A stretch of 40,290 nt of DNA from Candidatus Solibacter sp. (lineage in GTDB: Bacteria > Acidobacteriota > Terriglobia > Bryobacterales > Bryobacteraceae), in the NCBI GenBank assembly GCA_025361425.1, contig JANYAH010000202.1, positions 1 through 40,290 of the forward strand, given 5' to 3'. Shown one piece after another: positions 15,015 to 23,601 of the stretch (positions are counted from its first letter, which is position 1; each line of letters starts with the position of its first letter). The notes under the pieces were generated by a model that was not told where the DNA came from, did no database searches, and was given only the letters and a program-made list of their open reading frames with translations. A program made the position numbers and the translations under genes.

Positions 15015-17060
15015 ATGAAACTGCGCGGCATCTTACTCCTGTGCGCCTTGGCTCTGCCTGTTATGGCCGACGAAGGCATGTGGCTTTTCAACCAATTTCC
15101 CGGGAATCCGTTGAAGCAGAAGTACAGCATTGAGGTGACCGGCGCCTTCCTGGAACATCTCCGCCTCTCCTCCGTACGCATCGGCGGCGGGTCGGGTTCG
15201 TTCGTCTCGCCCAGTGGTCTGATCTTCACCAACCATCACGTTGCCAGCGATTGTATTTCCAAGGTCGGCAGCGCGCAGCACGACTATATGAAGCAGGGCT
15301 TTTCCGCCGCCGGCCCTCAGCAGGAGCTGCCGTGCCCCGACATGGAGGCCAATGTCCTGGTGGCGCTGACAGACGTGACACCGCAGGTCAAGGATGCCGC
15401 CAAGGGCGAAACCGTCCCGGCCGAGGCGCTCCAGAAGCGCCGCGCCGCCATCGCCCGCCTCGAAAAGGATTGCATCGATAAGACCGGCAATAACTGCGCC
15501 GTCGTCAAGTTCTTCTCCGGGGAGCGCTACGACCTCTATCAATATCGCCGCTACACGGACCTGCGCCTGGTATTCGCTCCGGAGTTCGGCATCGCCTTCT
15601 TCGGCGGCGACCCCGACAACTTCACCTACCCTCGCTTTGACCTGGATATCGCTTTCCTGCGCGCCTACGAAAATGGCCAGCCGGCCTCCACTCCGCAGTA
15701 CCTCGCGTGGAGTGCCGCCGGCGTCAAGGATGCCGAACTCGTGTTCGTGGCCGGGAATCCCGCAACCACGTCCCGCTTGGCCACCGCGTCCCAACTCGCC
15801 TTTTACCGCGATGCGCAATTGCCCCTGCAACTCGCGCGCCTCCAAACGCGCATCGCCATCCTGCGCCAATACGGAGCCCTGAACGAAGACAACCGGCGTG
15901 CCGCCGAGCGCAACTTGTTCGGTTTTTCCAATAGCTCCAAATCCCTCACAGGGAAGCTCACCGGCCTGAAGGATCAACGCCTCATGACGCGCAAGCTGGC
16001 CTTTGAAACGAAGCTGCGCAAAGCCGTGGAGAACGATCCCAAACTCGGCCCGGACGCAGCCAAAGTCTGGGACGACGTGGCCCTCGCCTACAAAACCTGG
16101 GCCCCCCTGGAGAAACCCTTCGAACTGCTGGAGCGCCCCGCCGCCCAGGGTTCTTCCCTGTTCCGCATCGCTCGCCAACTTGTGCGCCTCTCTGAGGAGC
16201 GCGCCATAGCCAACGACCGGCGCCTCACCGAGTTTCGCGATAGCTCCCGCAAGACGCTGGAACTCGCCCTCTACTCGCCGGCGCCCATCGATGACGGCCT
16301 GGAGATCGTTCTGCTCACCCAGTACTTCGAAGAGCTGAAGGCCCTCGGCGAAAAGCAAGCCCCGGTCAACGCGATCCTGCAAGGACGCACGCCCCGGCAG
16401 GCCGCCGAAGCCTACGTGCACGGCAGCATGTTGAAGGATGTCGCCGAGCGCAAGCGGCTGGCCGCAGATCCCGAGGCGTTGACCAAATCCGCCGACACCA
16501 TGATTCAGTTGGCGCGGTTAGTGGACCCGCCGGCGCGCAAGTTGCGCAAGAAATACGAAGACTCCATCGAATCGCTGGAGGCGTCCAGCGTAGAGCGCAT
16601 CGCGCAATATCGCTTCAAGGTGCTCGGCGCAACCGACTACCCCGATGCCACCTTCACGCCGCGCGTCTCCTTCGGCGTCGTCAAAGGCTATCGCGATAAG
16701 ACCCAGGCGCCCGTCCCCTACGCCACCACCTTCGGCGGCCTCTATCGGCGCGCCGGCAAGGCAGATCCATACATCCTGCCCGCGCGTTGGGTCGAAGCCA
16801 AAGCCGCGCTGGACCCCGTCGTGCCGTTCAACTTCGTCACCACCTGCGACATCACGGGCGGCAATTCCGGTAGCCCCACCGTCAACGCCAAGGGCGACAT
16901 TGTGGGCATCGTGTTCGACGGTAACATTGAGAGCCTGCCCATCACCTACCTGTACAGCGAAGAACAGGCCCGCAGCGTCCACGTGGCATCGCAAGGCATC
17001 GTGGAAGCGCTGAAGAAAATCTACCGGGCAGGCGCTTTGCTGAAGGAATTGGGCCAGTAG
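15015..17060 (+). CDS. S46-family dipeptidyl-peptidase (DPP7-like)
   Basis: 681 residues from ATG 15015; GTG 15003 is in frame but would put four extra residues before the signal peptide (MKLRGILLLCALALPVMA). S46 peptidases are periplasmic serine exopeptidases that release dipeptides. The chymotrypsin-like halves are seen as SGLIFTNHHVASDC (catalytic His) near the start, GIAFFGGDPDNFTYPRFDLD (catalytic Asp and N-terminus-binding Asn region), and TGGNSGSP near the end (catalytic Ser). The residue 18 positions after that Ser, which sets P1 specificity in the family, is Gly (VFDGN). Gly goes with DPP7-type hydrophobic or neutral P1; acid-specific DPP11 has Arg. The Asp-box protein gene follows after 50 bases. 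Confidence 0.9.
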   Translation: MKLRGILLLCALALPVMADEGMWLFNQFPGNPLKQKYSIEVTGAFLEHLRLSSVRIGGGSGSFVSPSGLIFTNHHVASDCISKVGSAQHDYMKQGFSAAGPQQELPCPDMEANVLVALTDVTPQVKDAAKGETVPAEALQKRRAAIARLEKDCIDKTGNNCAVVKFFSGERYDLYQYRRYTDLRLVFAPEFGIAFFGGDPDNFTYPRFDLDIAFLRAYENGQPASTPQYLAWSAAGVKDAELVFVAGNPATTSRLATASQLAFYRDAQLPLQLARLQTRIAILRQYGALNEDNRRAAERNLFGFSNSSKSLTGKLTGLKDQRLMTRKLAFETKLRKAVENDPKLGPDAAKVWDDVALAYKTWAPLEKPFELLERPAAQGSSLFRIARQLVRLSEERAIANDRRLTEFRDSSRKTLELALYSPAPIDDGLEIVLLTQYFEELKALGEKQAPVNAILQGRTPRQAAEAYVHGSMLKDVAERKRLAADPEALTKSADTMIQLARLVDPPARKLRKKYEDSIESLEASSVERIAQYRFKVLGATDYPDATFTPRVSFGVVKGYRDKTQAPVPYATTFGGLYRRAGKADPYILPARWVEAKAALDPVVPFNFVTTCDITGGNSGSPTVNAKGDIVGIVFDGNIESLPITYLYSEEQARSVHVASQGIVEALKKIYRAGALLKELGQ

Positions 17061-17110
17061 CGCGGCCCGCGGCACTCTTCCTCAAATCGCCAAACTGATA
17101 CCCTCAAGAA

Positions 17111-20100
17111 ATGCGTCCCGCTACTCTCGCCCTCGTTCTCTGTGGCGTCGCCCACACTGCCGCCTTGCCACCCAATCTCTTCGATCAACTCCAGTGGCGC
17201 ATGATCGGCCCTTTCCGCGGCGGACGCATCTCCTCGGTCGGCGGCGTGGCCGGCGACAGCGCCACCTTCTACTTCGGCAGCGTCGGCGGCGGCGTCTGGA
17301 AGACCACCAACGCCGGCGTCACCTGGTCGCCCATCTTCGATCGGCAGCCCATCGCTTCCATCGGTGCGCTCGCCGTCGCGCCGTCGAACCCCAGCGTGAT
17401 CTACGTGGGCACCGGCGAGGCTGATATCCGCAGCCAGATCGGCTTCGGCGATGGCGTCTATAAATCCACTGACGCCGGCAAGACCTGGCACCACGCCGGA
17501 CTCCGCGACACCCGCCAGATCGCCGCCATCCAAGTCGACCCGCGCAATCCCGATCTCGTCTACGTCGCCGCCCTCGGCCACGTCTACGGCCCCAACGCCG
17601 AGCGCGGCGTCTTCCGCTCCTCCAATGGCGGCCGCTCCTGGACCAAAATTCTCGACCGCGGACCCGAAACCGGCGCCGTCGATCTTGCCTTCGACCCCAC
17701 CACCTCCCAAACCATCTACGCCACCGTGTGGACCGCTCACCGCCCGCCATGGAGCACTTACGCCCCCATCGAAGGCCCCGGCAGCGGCCTCTTCAAATCC
17801 ACTGATGGCGGCGATCACTGGACTCAACTCACCGCCCACGGCCTGCCCGAGGTCCAATGGGGACGCAGCGGCGTCGCCGTGGCCCCCGGCGGACGCCGCG
17901 TCTACGCCCTCATCGATGCGCCCGGCGCCGGTGGACTCTATCGCTCCGATGACGCCGGCGCCACCTGGATCCGCGCCTCCGCCGACGCCCGCATCACCAG
18001 CCGCAACTGGTACTTCAGCGGCATCACCGTCGACCCCAGGAACGCCGACGTGGTCTACGCTCCCAACGTCGCCCTCTATCGCTCTACCGATGGCGGACGC
18101 AATTTCACCGTACTTAAAGGCGCCCCCGGCGGCGACGATTACCGCGCTCTTTGGATCGACCCCACCGATACCCGCCGCATGATTAGCGGCTCCGACCAGG
18201 GCACCAATATCAGCGTCGATGGCGGCCAAACCTGGAGCACCTGGTACAACCAACCCACCGCGCAGATGTACCACGTCATCACCGACAACCAGTTCCCCTT
18301 CCACGTCTACGGCTCCCAGCAGGATGCCGGCACCGCCGCCATTCCCAGCCGCACCGATCACGGCCAGATCGACGCCCGCGATTGGTATTCCGTGGGCGGC
18401 GGCGAGAGCGGCGCCATCGCCGTGGATCCCAAAAACCAGAACATCCTCTACGTCGGCAATACCAACGGCAGCCTCGCCCGCTTCGATAAACGCACCGGGC
18501 AATCGCAGAACATCACCCCCTGGCCGGTGCGCGGCGGCGGCGCCTTCAACAGCATCTCCACCCAAAAATATCGCTTCCCCTGGACCGCCCCGCTGGTCTT
18601 CTCCTCCATCGAGCCCGACACGCTCTACTACGGCTCGCAGTACCTGCTGAAGACTACCGATGGCGGCCTCACCTGGCAGGAGATCTCTGGCGATCTTACC
18701 GGCGACACCCGCCAGGATAAATCCGCGCCCACCGTCCCCGTGACCCCCGTAAACGCGCGCGAACTCGGCTTCGGCGTAATCTATTCCATCGCGCCCTCTC
18801 CGCTGCGCGCCGGCATGGTGTGGGCCGGCAGCGATACCGGCCTCATCCACCTCACGCGCGACGCCGGCAAGACGTGGACTAATGTCACCCCGCCCGGCCT
18901 CGCCGCCTGGAGCAAGGTCACGCAGATTGAAGCCTCGCACTTCGACCCCGCCACCGCCTGGGCCGCCGTGGATCGCCATCGCCGCGAAGACTACAAGCCC
19001 TACATCTACCGCACCCACGATTTCGGCAAAACGTGGACCCTCGCTGCCGATGGCCTCGCCGAGCCGGCCTACCTCAACTCCATCACGGAAGACCCCGCCC
19101 GCAAGGGCCTGCTCTATGCCGCCACCGAACTCGGCGTCGCCGTCTCCTTCGACGATGCCGCGCACTGGCAGTCGCTCCAACTCAATCTGCCCGCCGTCAG
19201 CGTGCGCGATCTGGTGGTCCACGGCGACCACCTGGTGATCGCCACCCACGGCCGCGGCTTCTGGATTCTCGACAACATCACGCCGCTCCGTCAGGTCGAC
19301 GAACGCTCTGCCGCCGCCGATGTCGTGCTCTACCGCCCCGCCGTCGCCGTCCGCCTGAATCCCGAGAGCTTCTTCGGCACACCCTTCCCGCCCGAAGAAC
19401 CCAAAGCCAAAAATCCGCCCGATGGCGCCATTGTCGATTTCTACCTGAAAGCCGCCCCCGCCGCCGACATCACCCTGGACATCCTCGATGCCAAAGGCGA
19501 GGTGATTCGCAGCTACTCCAGCCAGCCCCAGCCCGAAGCGCCGCGCCGTCCCGCTGCGGTCGCCGATATCTGGATTGCGCCGCCCTCCCGCCTCACCGCC
19601 AGGCCCGGCATGAACCGCTTCGCCTGGGACCTTCGTTATTCCAATCCCGGCCAGGAAGGCGCCGCCGGCCCGCAGGTGCTGCCCGGAACCTACACCGTCC
19701 GTCTCACCGCCGCCGGCCGCGGCACTACGCAGCCGCTCACCGTTATGCTCGACCCGCGTTCCACCGCCACCCCCGCGGAAATCCGGCAGCGCTTCGACCT
19801 CTCCCTGTCCCTGTGGCGCGACATGAACCGCGCCGCCGAAGCTTCCCGCGAAGGTGCCGCGCTACGTCGCGCGCTCGCCGATCGCCGCCAGGCCGCCGCA
19901 CCTGACGCCGCGGCGAAACTCAATGCGCTCGATGCCGATGCCGCCCGCATTCTCGGCGCCCCCCCCGGCGGCGGCAGAGCTGGACGCGGTGGAGCCGCCG
20001 CCGCGGGAACCACCATCGCTGGGGTGGCCGCGGAGCTCGCCACCGCTCTGGAAGTCGCCGAGAGCGCCGACCGCACGCCGCCTGCCACCGCCTACGAAAT

Positions 20101-20197
20101 CGCCCGCCAGGCAAGCCGCGAACTGGCTACCCTGCTGACCACTTGGAAGACCTTGCGCGACACTAGGTTCAAGGAACTCAACCTGCCGCCCCATTGA
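17111..20197 (+). CDS. Exported Asp-box/VPS10-like beta-propeller protein
   Basis: 1028 residues with a signal peptide (cleavage near residue 18-20). The first ~720 residues contain about eleven Asp-box repeats of the S/T-x-D-x-G-x-T-W type (for example STDAGKTW, SSNGGRSW, STDGGDHW, SDDAGATW, VDGGQTW, TTDGGLTW, RDAGKTW), typical of sortilin/VPS10-like and BNR propellers. Probably two linked propellers are present. It begins with the family signature W-R-M-I-G-P-F-R-G-G-R. The C-terminal 300 residues include an Ig-like region and a helical end with a Gly/Arg/Ala-rich linker (about 950-975). Asp boxes are structural, so no enzymatic role can be assumed despite frequent glycosyl hydrolase labels. 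It is probably co-transcribed with the S46 peptidase, and a joint role in peptide scavenging is possible. Confidence 0.85.
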   Translation: MRPATLALVLCGVAHTAALPPNLFDQLQWRMIGPFRGGRISSVGGVAGDSATFYFGSVGGGVWKTTNAGVTWSPIFDRQPIASIGALAVAPSNPSVIYVGTGEADIRSQIGFGDGVYKSTDAGKTWHHAGLRDTRQIAAIQVDPRNPDLVYVAALGHVYGPNAERGVFRSSNGGRSWTKILDRGPETGAVDLAFDPTTSQTIYATVWTAHRPPWSTYAPIEGPGSGLFKSTDGGDHWTQLTAHGLPEVQWGRSGVAVAPGGRRVYALIDAPGAGGLYRSDDAGATWIRASADARITSRNWYFSGITVDPRNADVVYAPNVALYRSTDGGRNFTVLKGAPGGDDYRALWIDPTDTRRMISGSDQGTNISVDGGQTWSTWYNQPTAQMYHVITDNQFPFHVYGSQQDAGTAAIPSRTDHGQIDARDWYSVGGGESGAIAVDPKNQNILYVGNTNGSLARFDKRTGQSQNITPWPVRGGGAFNSISTQKYRFPWTAPLVFSSIEPDTLYYGSQYLLKTTDGGLTWQEISGDLTGDTRQDKSAPTVPVTPVNARELGFGVIYSIAPSPLRAGMVWAGSDTGLIHLTRDAGKTWTNVTPPGLAAWSKVTQIEASHFDPATAWAAVDRHRREDYKPYIYRTHDFGKTWTLAADGLAEPAYLNSITEDPARKGLLYAATELGVAVSFDDAAHWQSLQLNLPAVSVRDLVVHGDHLVIATHGRGFWILDNITPLRQVDERSAAADVVLYRPAVAVRLNPESFFGTPFPPEEPKAKNPPDGAIVDFYLKAAPAADITLDILDAKGEVIRSYSSQPQPEAPRRPAAVADIWIAPPSRLTARPGMNRFAWDLRYSNPGQEGAAGPQVLPGTYTVRLTAAGRGTTQPLTVMLDPRSTATPAEIRQRFDLSLSLWRDMNRAAEASREGAALRRALADRRQAAAPDAAAKLNALDADAARILGAPPGGGRAGRGGAAAAGTTIAGVAAELATALEVAESADRTPPATAYEIARQASRELATLLTTWKTLRDTRFKELNLPPH

Positions 20198-20260
20198 GCG
20201 CCATCCACGCGGCTACCGTCAGTTTGTTGTGGTCGCCATACAAAAATTGATAGCCTACAC

Positions 20261-20286
20261 TCTATTGACACGTAAAAAACAATAGA
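20261..20286. promoter_or_regulatory. Inverted repeat overlapping the -35 region (candidate operator 1)
   Basis: TCTATTG at 20261-20267 and CAATAGA at 20280-20286 are perfect inverted 7-mers with a 12-base gap. They cover most of the -35 hexamer and the end of the spacer of the HTH/Fic promoter. This is the position expected for a repressor that occludes polymerase. The likely ligand is the HTH protein encoded just downstream (inference). Confidence 0.55.
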
Positions 20287-20293
20287 TTATACT
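20265..20293 (+). promoter_or_regulatory. Near-consensus sigma-70 promoter of the HTH/Fic operon
   Basis: TTGACA at 20265-20270, a 17-base spacer, then TATACT at 20288-20293 (5 of 6). This is the best promoter match I found in the window. It lies in an AT-rich island (about 20213-20330) that contrasts with the GC-rich surroundings, as expected for a mobile toxin-antitoxin-like module. The start codon follows 35 bases after the -10. Confidence 0.75.
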
Positions 20294-20314
20294 ATATTCA
20301 TTAGCCATAAAAAT

Positions 20315-20330
20315 ATAGGTTGTAACCTAT
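20315..20330. promoter_or_regulatory. Inverted repeat over the start codon (candidate operator 2 / RNA hairpin)
   Basis: ATAGGTT at 20315-20321 and AACCTAT at 20324-20330 are perfect inverted 7-mers separated by two bases. The right arm includes the first two bases of the ATG at 20329, and the left arm includes the only AGG available as a ribosome-binding site. It may bind the HTH dimer, or fold in the mRNA to mask initiation. Confidence 0.55.
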
Positions 20331-20784
20331 GAACAAACCTAGACTTGCTGCCCAATCCCGCTCGCATCTCGATCAACGCTTCAAGAATATAGGGCCGGGT
20401 ATCCGCTACGCTTCACCCGTACGCGGCTGGGTCAAGGCCATCCGCGTGGCGCTCGGCATGTCAACCGCGCAACTGGCGAAGCGGCTCGGCGTCAAACAAC
20501 CCTCAGTCGTCGCGCTCGAACAATCCGAAGCGAAGGGAACCATTGAGCTGGCAACATTGCGGCGCGCGGCCGAAGCGCTTGATTGCACTCTCGTGTATGC
20601 GCTTTTGCCCAACCAACCGCTGGAGGCCATCGTCCATGACCGGGCGCGTACCTTCGCGCGCCGGCGTCTTGCGCCGGTCGAACACTCGATGCTGTTGGAG
20701 GGTCAGGAGGTGACGGCGAAGGACGCCGACGCGCGCCTTCACGAAATTGTGCGCGAAACGAACCCGCGGCTGTTCTGGGACTAG
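20329..20784 (+). CDS. Mobile mystery protein A (HTH partner of the Fic protein)
   Basis: 151 residues. The central part (about 33-88) is a Xre/Cro-type helix-turn-helix: IRVALGMSTAQLAKRLGVKQPSVVALEQSEAKG gives the helix-turn-helix pair and the recognition helix. The N-terminal 30 residues are basic, and the C-terminal ~60 are helical. The order HTH then Fic, 3 bases apart, is the arrangement called mobile mystery proteins A and B, found in scattered genomes. By analogy with toxin-antitoxin modules it should repress its own promoter, and two inverted repeats are suitably placed. I see no (S/T)xxxE(G/N) Fic-inhibition motif in it, so direct antitoxin action is uncertain. Confidence 0.85.
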   Translation: MNKPRLAAQSRSHLDQRFKNIGPGIRYASPVRGWVKAIRVALGMSTAQLAKRLGVKQPSVVALEQSEAKGTIELATLRRAAEALDCTLVYALLPNQPLEAIVHDRARTFARRRLAPVEHSMLLEGQEVTAKDADARLHEIVRETNPRLFWD

Positions 20785-20787
20785 CCC

Positions 20788-21375
20788 GTGAGCGACCTTT
20801 TCGACCAGCCCGACGATGCCGCCACCCCGCTGACGCCGCGGGAAATGCGCGATCTGATTCCGGCCCATATCGCCTATCGCCGCGAGCTAAATGAAGCCGA
20901 GCAGGAGAACATCGCCCGCGCGCAGGAATGGGCGCTCAACCGCCGCCGTAATCTGCTCAGCGAGAAATTCGTCAAGAACCTGCACCGCCAGATGCTCGGC
21001 GACGTATGGCGCTGGGCCGGGAAGCTCAGGACCAGCCCACGGAATATCGGGATTGCATCCGCGGATATTCCCGTAGCCCTGCGCCACTTGCTTGACGACA
21101 CCAAAACGTGGATCGAATACACCACGTATCCGCCCGATGGGATCGCGGTGCGCTTCCATCACCGGCTGGTGCAGATTCATCTCTTCCCGAATGGCAACGG
21201 CCGCCACTCCCGCCTCATGGCGGATCTTCTGGTGATGAGCTTCGGGCGGGAACGGTTTCCGTGGGGCCGGCAGAGTTTGCGCGATGCCGGCGCCATGCGC
21301 CAGACCTATATCGCAGCCTTGCAGGCCGCCGACAATCATGATATCGTCCCGTTGCTTGCGTTTGCCCGGGCATAG
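20788..21375 (+). CDS. Mobile mystery protein B, Fic-domain protein
   Basis: 195 residues from GTG 20788, 3 bases after the HTH gene stop. The Fic core helix motif HLFPNGNGRHSR lies at residues 131-142 (nt 21178-21213). Compared with the canonical HxFx(D/E)GNGRxxR, the acidic residue that holds Mg2+ is Asn135; the catalytic His131 and the anion-hole GNGR remain. Upstream, F-V-K-N-L-H-R-Q-M-L-G-D-V-W-R-W-A-G (61-78) is the usual Fic fold entry. Fic proteins transfer AMP or other phosphate-linked groups to target proteins. The substitution is typical of this subgroup as far as I recall, so activity may be altered rather than lost. No inhibitory (S/T)xxxE(G/N) helix is evident. Confidence 0.88.
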   Translation: MSDLFDQPDDAATPLTPREMRDLIPAHIAYRRELNEAEQENIARAQEWALNRRRNLLSEKFVKNLHRQMLGDVWRWAGKLRTSPRNIGIASADIPVALRHLLDDTKTWIEYTTYPPDGIAVRFHHRLVQIHLFPNGNGRHSRLMADLLVMSFGRERFPWGRQSLRDAGAMRQTYIAALQAADNHDIVPLLAFARA

Positions 21376-21404
21376 ATATTCACAGTCGCCGCCTCAACCT
21401 GCGC

Positions 21405-22757
<1,353 letters not shown>

Positions 22758-22839
22758 TCACCGCCCCGAAGGTTCGCGCGCAGGCCTCCGTACTGTGCGC
22801 AAACGCTTCGCGGGTGGGCCCGTTGAACATCGCGAAGAT

Positions 22840-23539
22840 GGCAGGCCCAGCTTGCGTGGCTGCGTTTCTCCATCGACCTCTGCTGGGCGTGGAGATCGAA
22901 GGCAGTGGCGCCGCCCGCAATCGCCCAGGGCGTCCGCCGCACGCCATGCGGACCGCGGAACAGCGCCTGGCGGTGGTCCGCGAATCCGGGATTTCGTTCG
23001 CGATCGTGTTCCCCCTAACGTCCGCCAGCCTCGCGGAACTGGAATGGGCGGTGGAGTTCGCGGCTGCGCAGGCCGCCGCTCTGCTACAGGTGCGGCCGTC
23101 GGCGGAACTCCGCGACGAACAGATGGCGACGGCGTGGATGATGGTGGATTGGCTGAGCGAGCTACAGCGCGGTAAGTTGGCGATCCATGTCGACGCGGTG
23201 CCGTTACAGCTTGCCGGAGGCGGGAGCCCTAACGTCGTGAAGGCAGAATCTGGAGCGGGAGGCGCATTATCTGGGCGAGATTGTTTCGCCTCTGGTGATT
23301 GAAAACGATTGGCACGGTGACGCCCCTGCGCTACGGCTTTCCGCGCCGCTTACCTGCACACGAAACCGCTGGCTGGCATGACGCAGCGGTGGATAGAATC
23401 GCAGGGGGATGCGTTCTGCGAGGTGTACGGCACGGTGCTGCAAAAGGCGCGGACCGCCGACCGCGTGTTCGGGGATCTGTATCGAATGCTGGCCCTGGAA
23501 GTGCAGTGCGGCGAGACCGAAGTGGCGGTCGCCGGTTGA
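22840..23539 (+). pseudogene. Frameshifted radical-SAM/SPASM-like relic
   Basis: No single frame explains this stretch, but family-like pieces follow one another in three frames. First comes AWLRFSID at about 22855-22878. Next is a ~90-residue piece, M-R-T-A-E-Q-R-L-A-V-V-R-E-S-G-I-S-F-A-I-V-F to HVDAVPL (22946-23215). Then EIVSPLVIEND (about 23277-23309) changes frame inside the codon run to G-T-V-T-P-L-R-Y-G-F, and last a 63-residue C-terminal piece ends at TGA 23537-23539. The pattern, with the I-E-x-D-G-T-V-x-P-L turn, resembles the second half of radical-SAM/SPASM proteins. The N-terminal CxxxCxxC half is absent. The family call is tentative; the multiple frameshifts are directly visible. 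Confidence 0.45.
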
Positions 23540-23548
23540 CGCCAGACG

Positions 23549-23579
23549 AAAAAAGGGGGCCGGTTTCCCGACCCCCCTT
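23549..23579 (-). terminator. Rho-independent terminator of the Oar-type receptor gene
   Basis: Read on the minus strand, AAGGGGGG-TCGG-GAAA-CCGG-CCCCCTT forms a strong hairpin with a GAAA-type loop, directly followed by a T-run. It lies 23 bases beyond the receptor stop codon. Confidence 0.8.
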
Positions 23580-23601
23580 GAGGCTTACAGTTTGGTTTGC
23601 T

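Noticed and set aside
17021-19249. 742-codon open frame on the minus strand inside the Asp-box protein gene
   Set aside because: Gly/Ala/Asp/Val-rich shadow produced by strong third-position GC bias of the real gene; no start signals and no family pattern.
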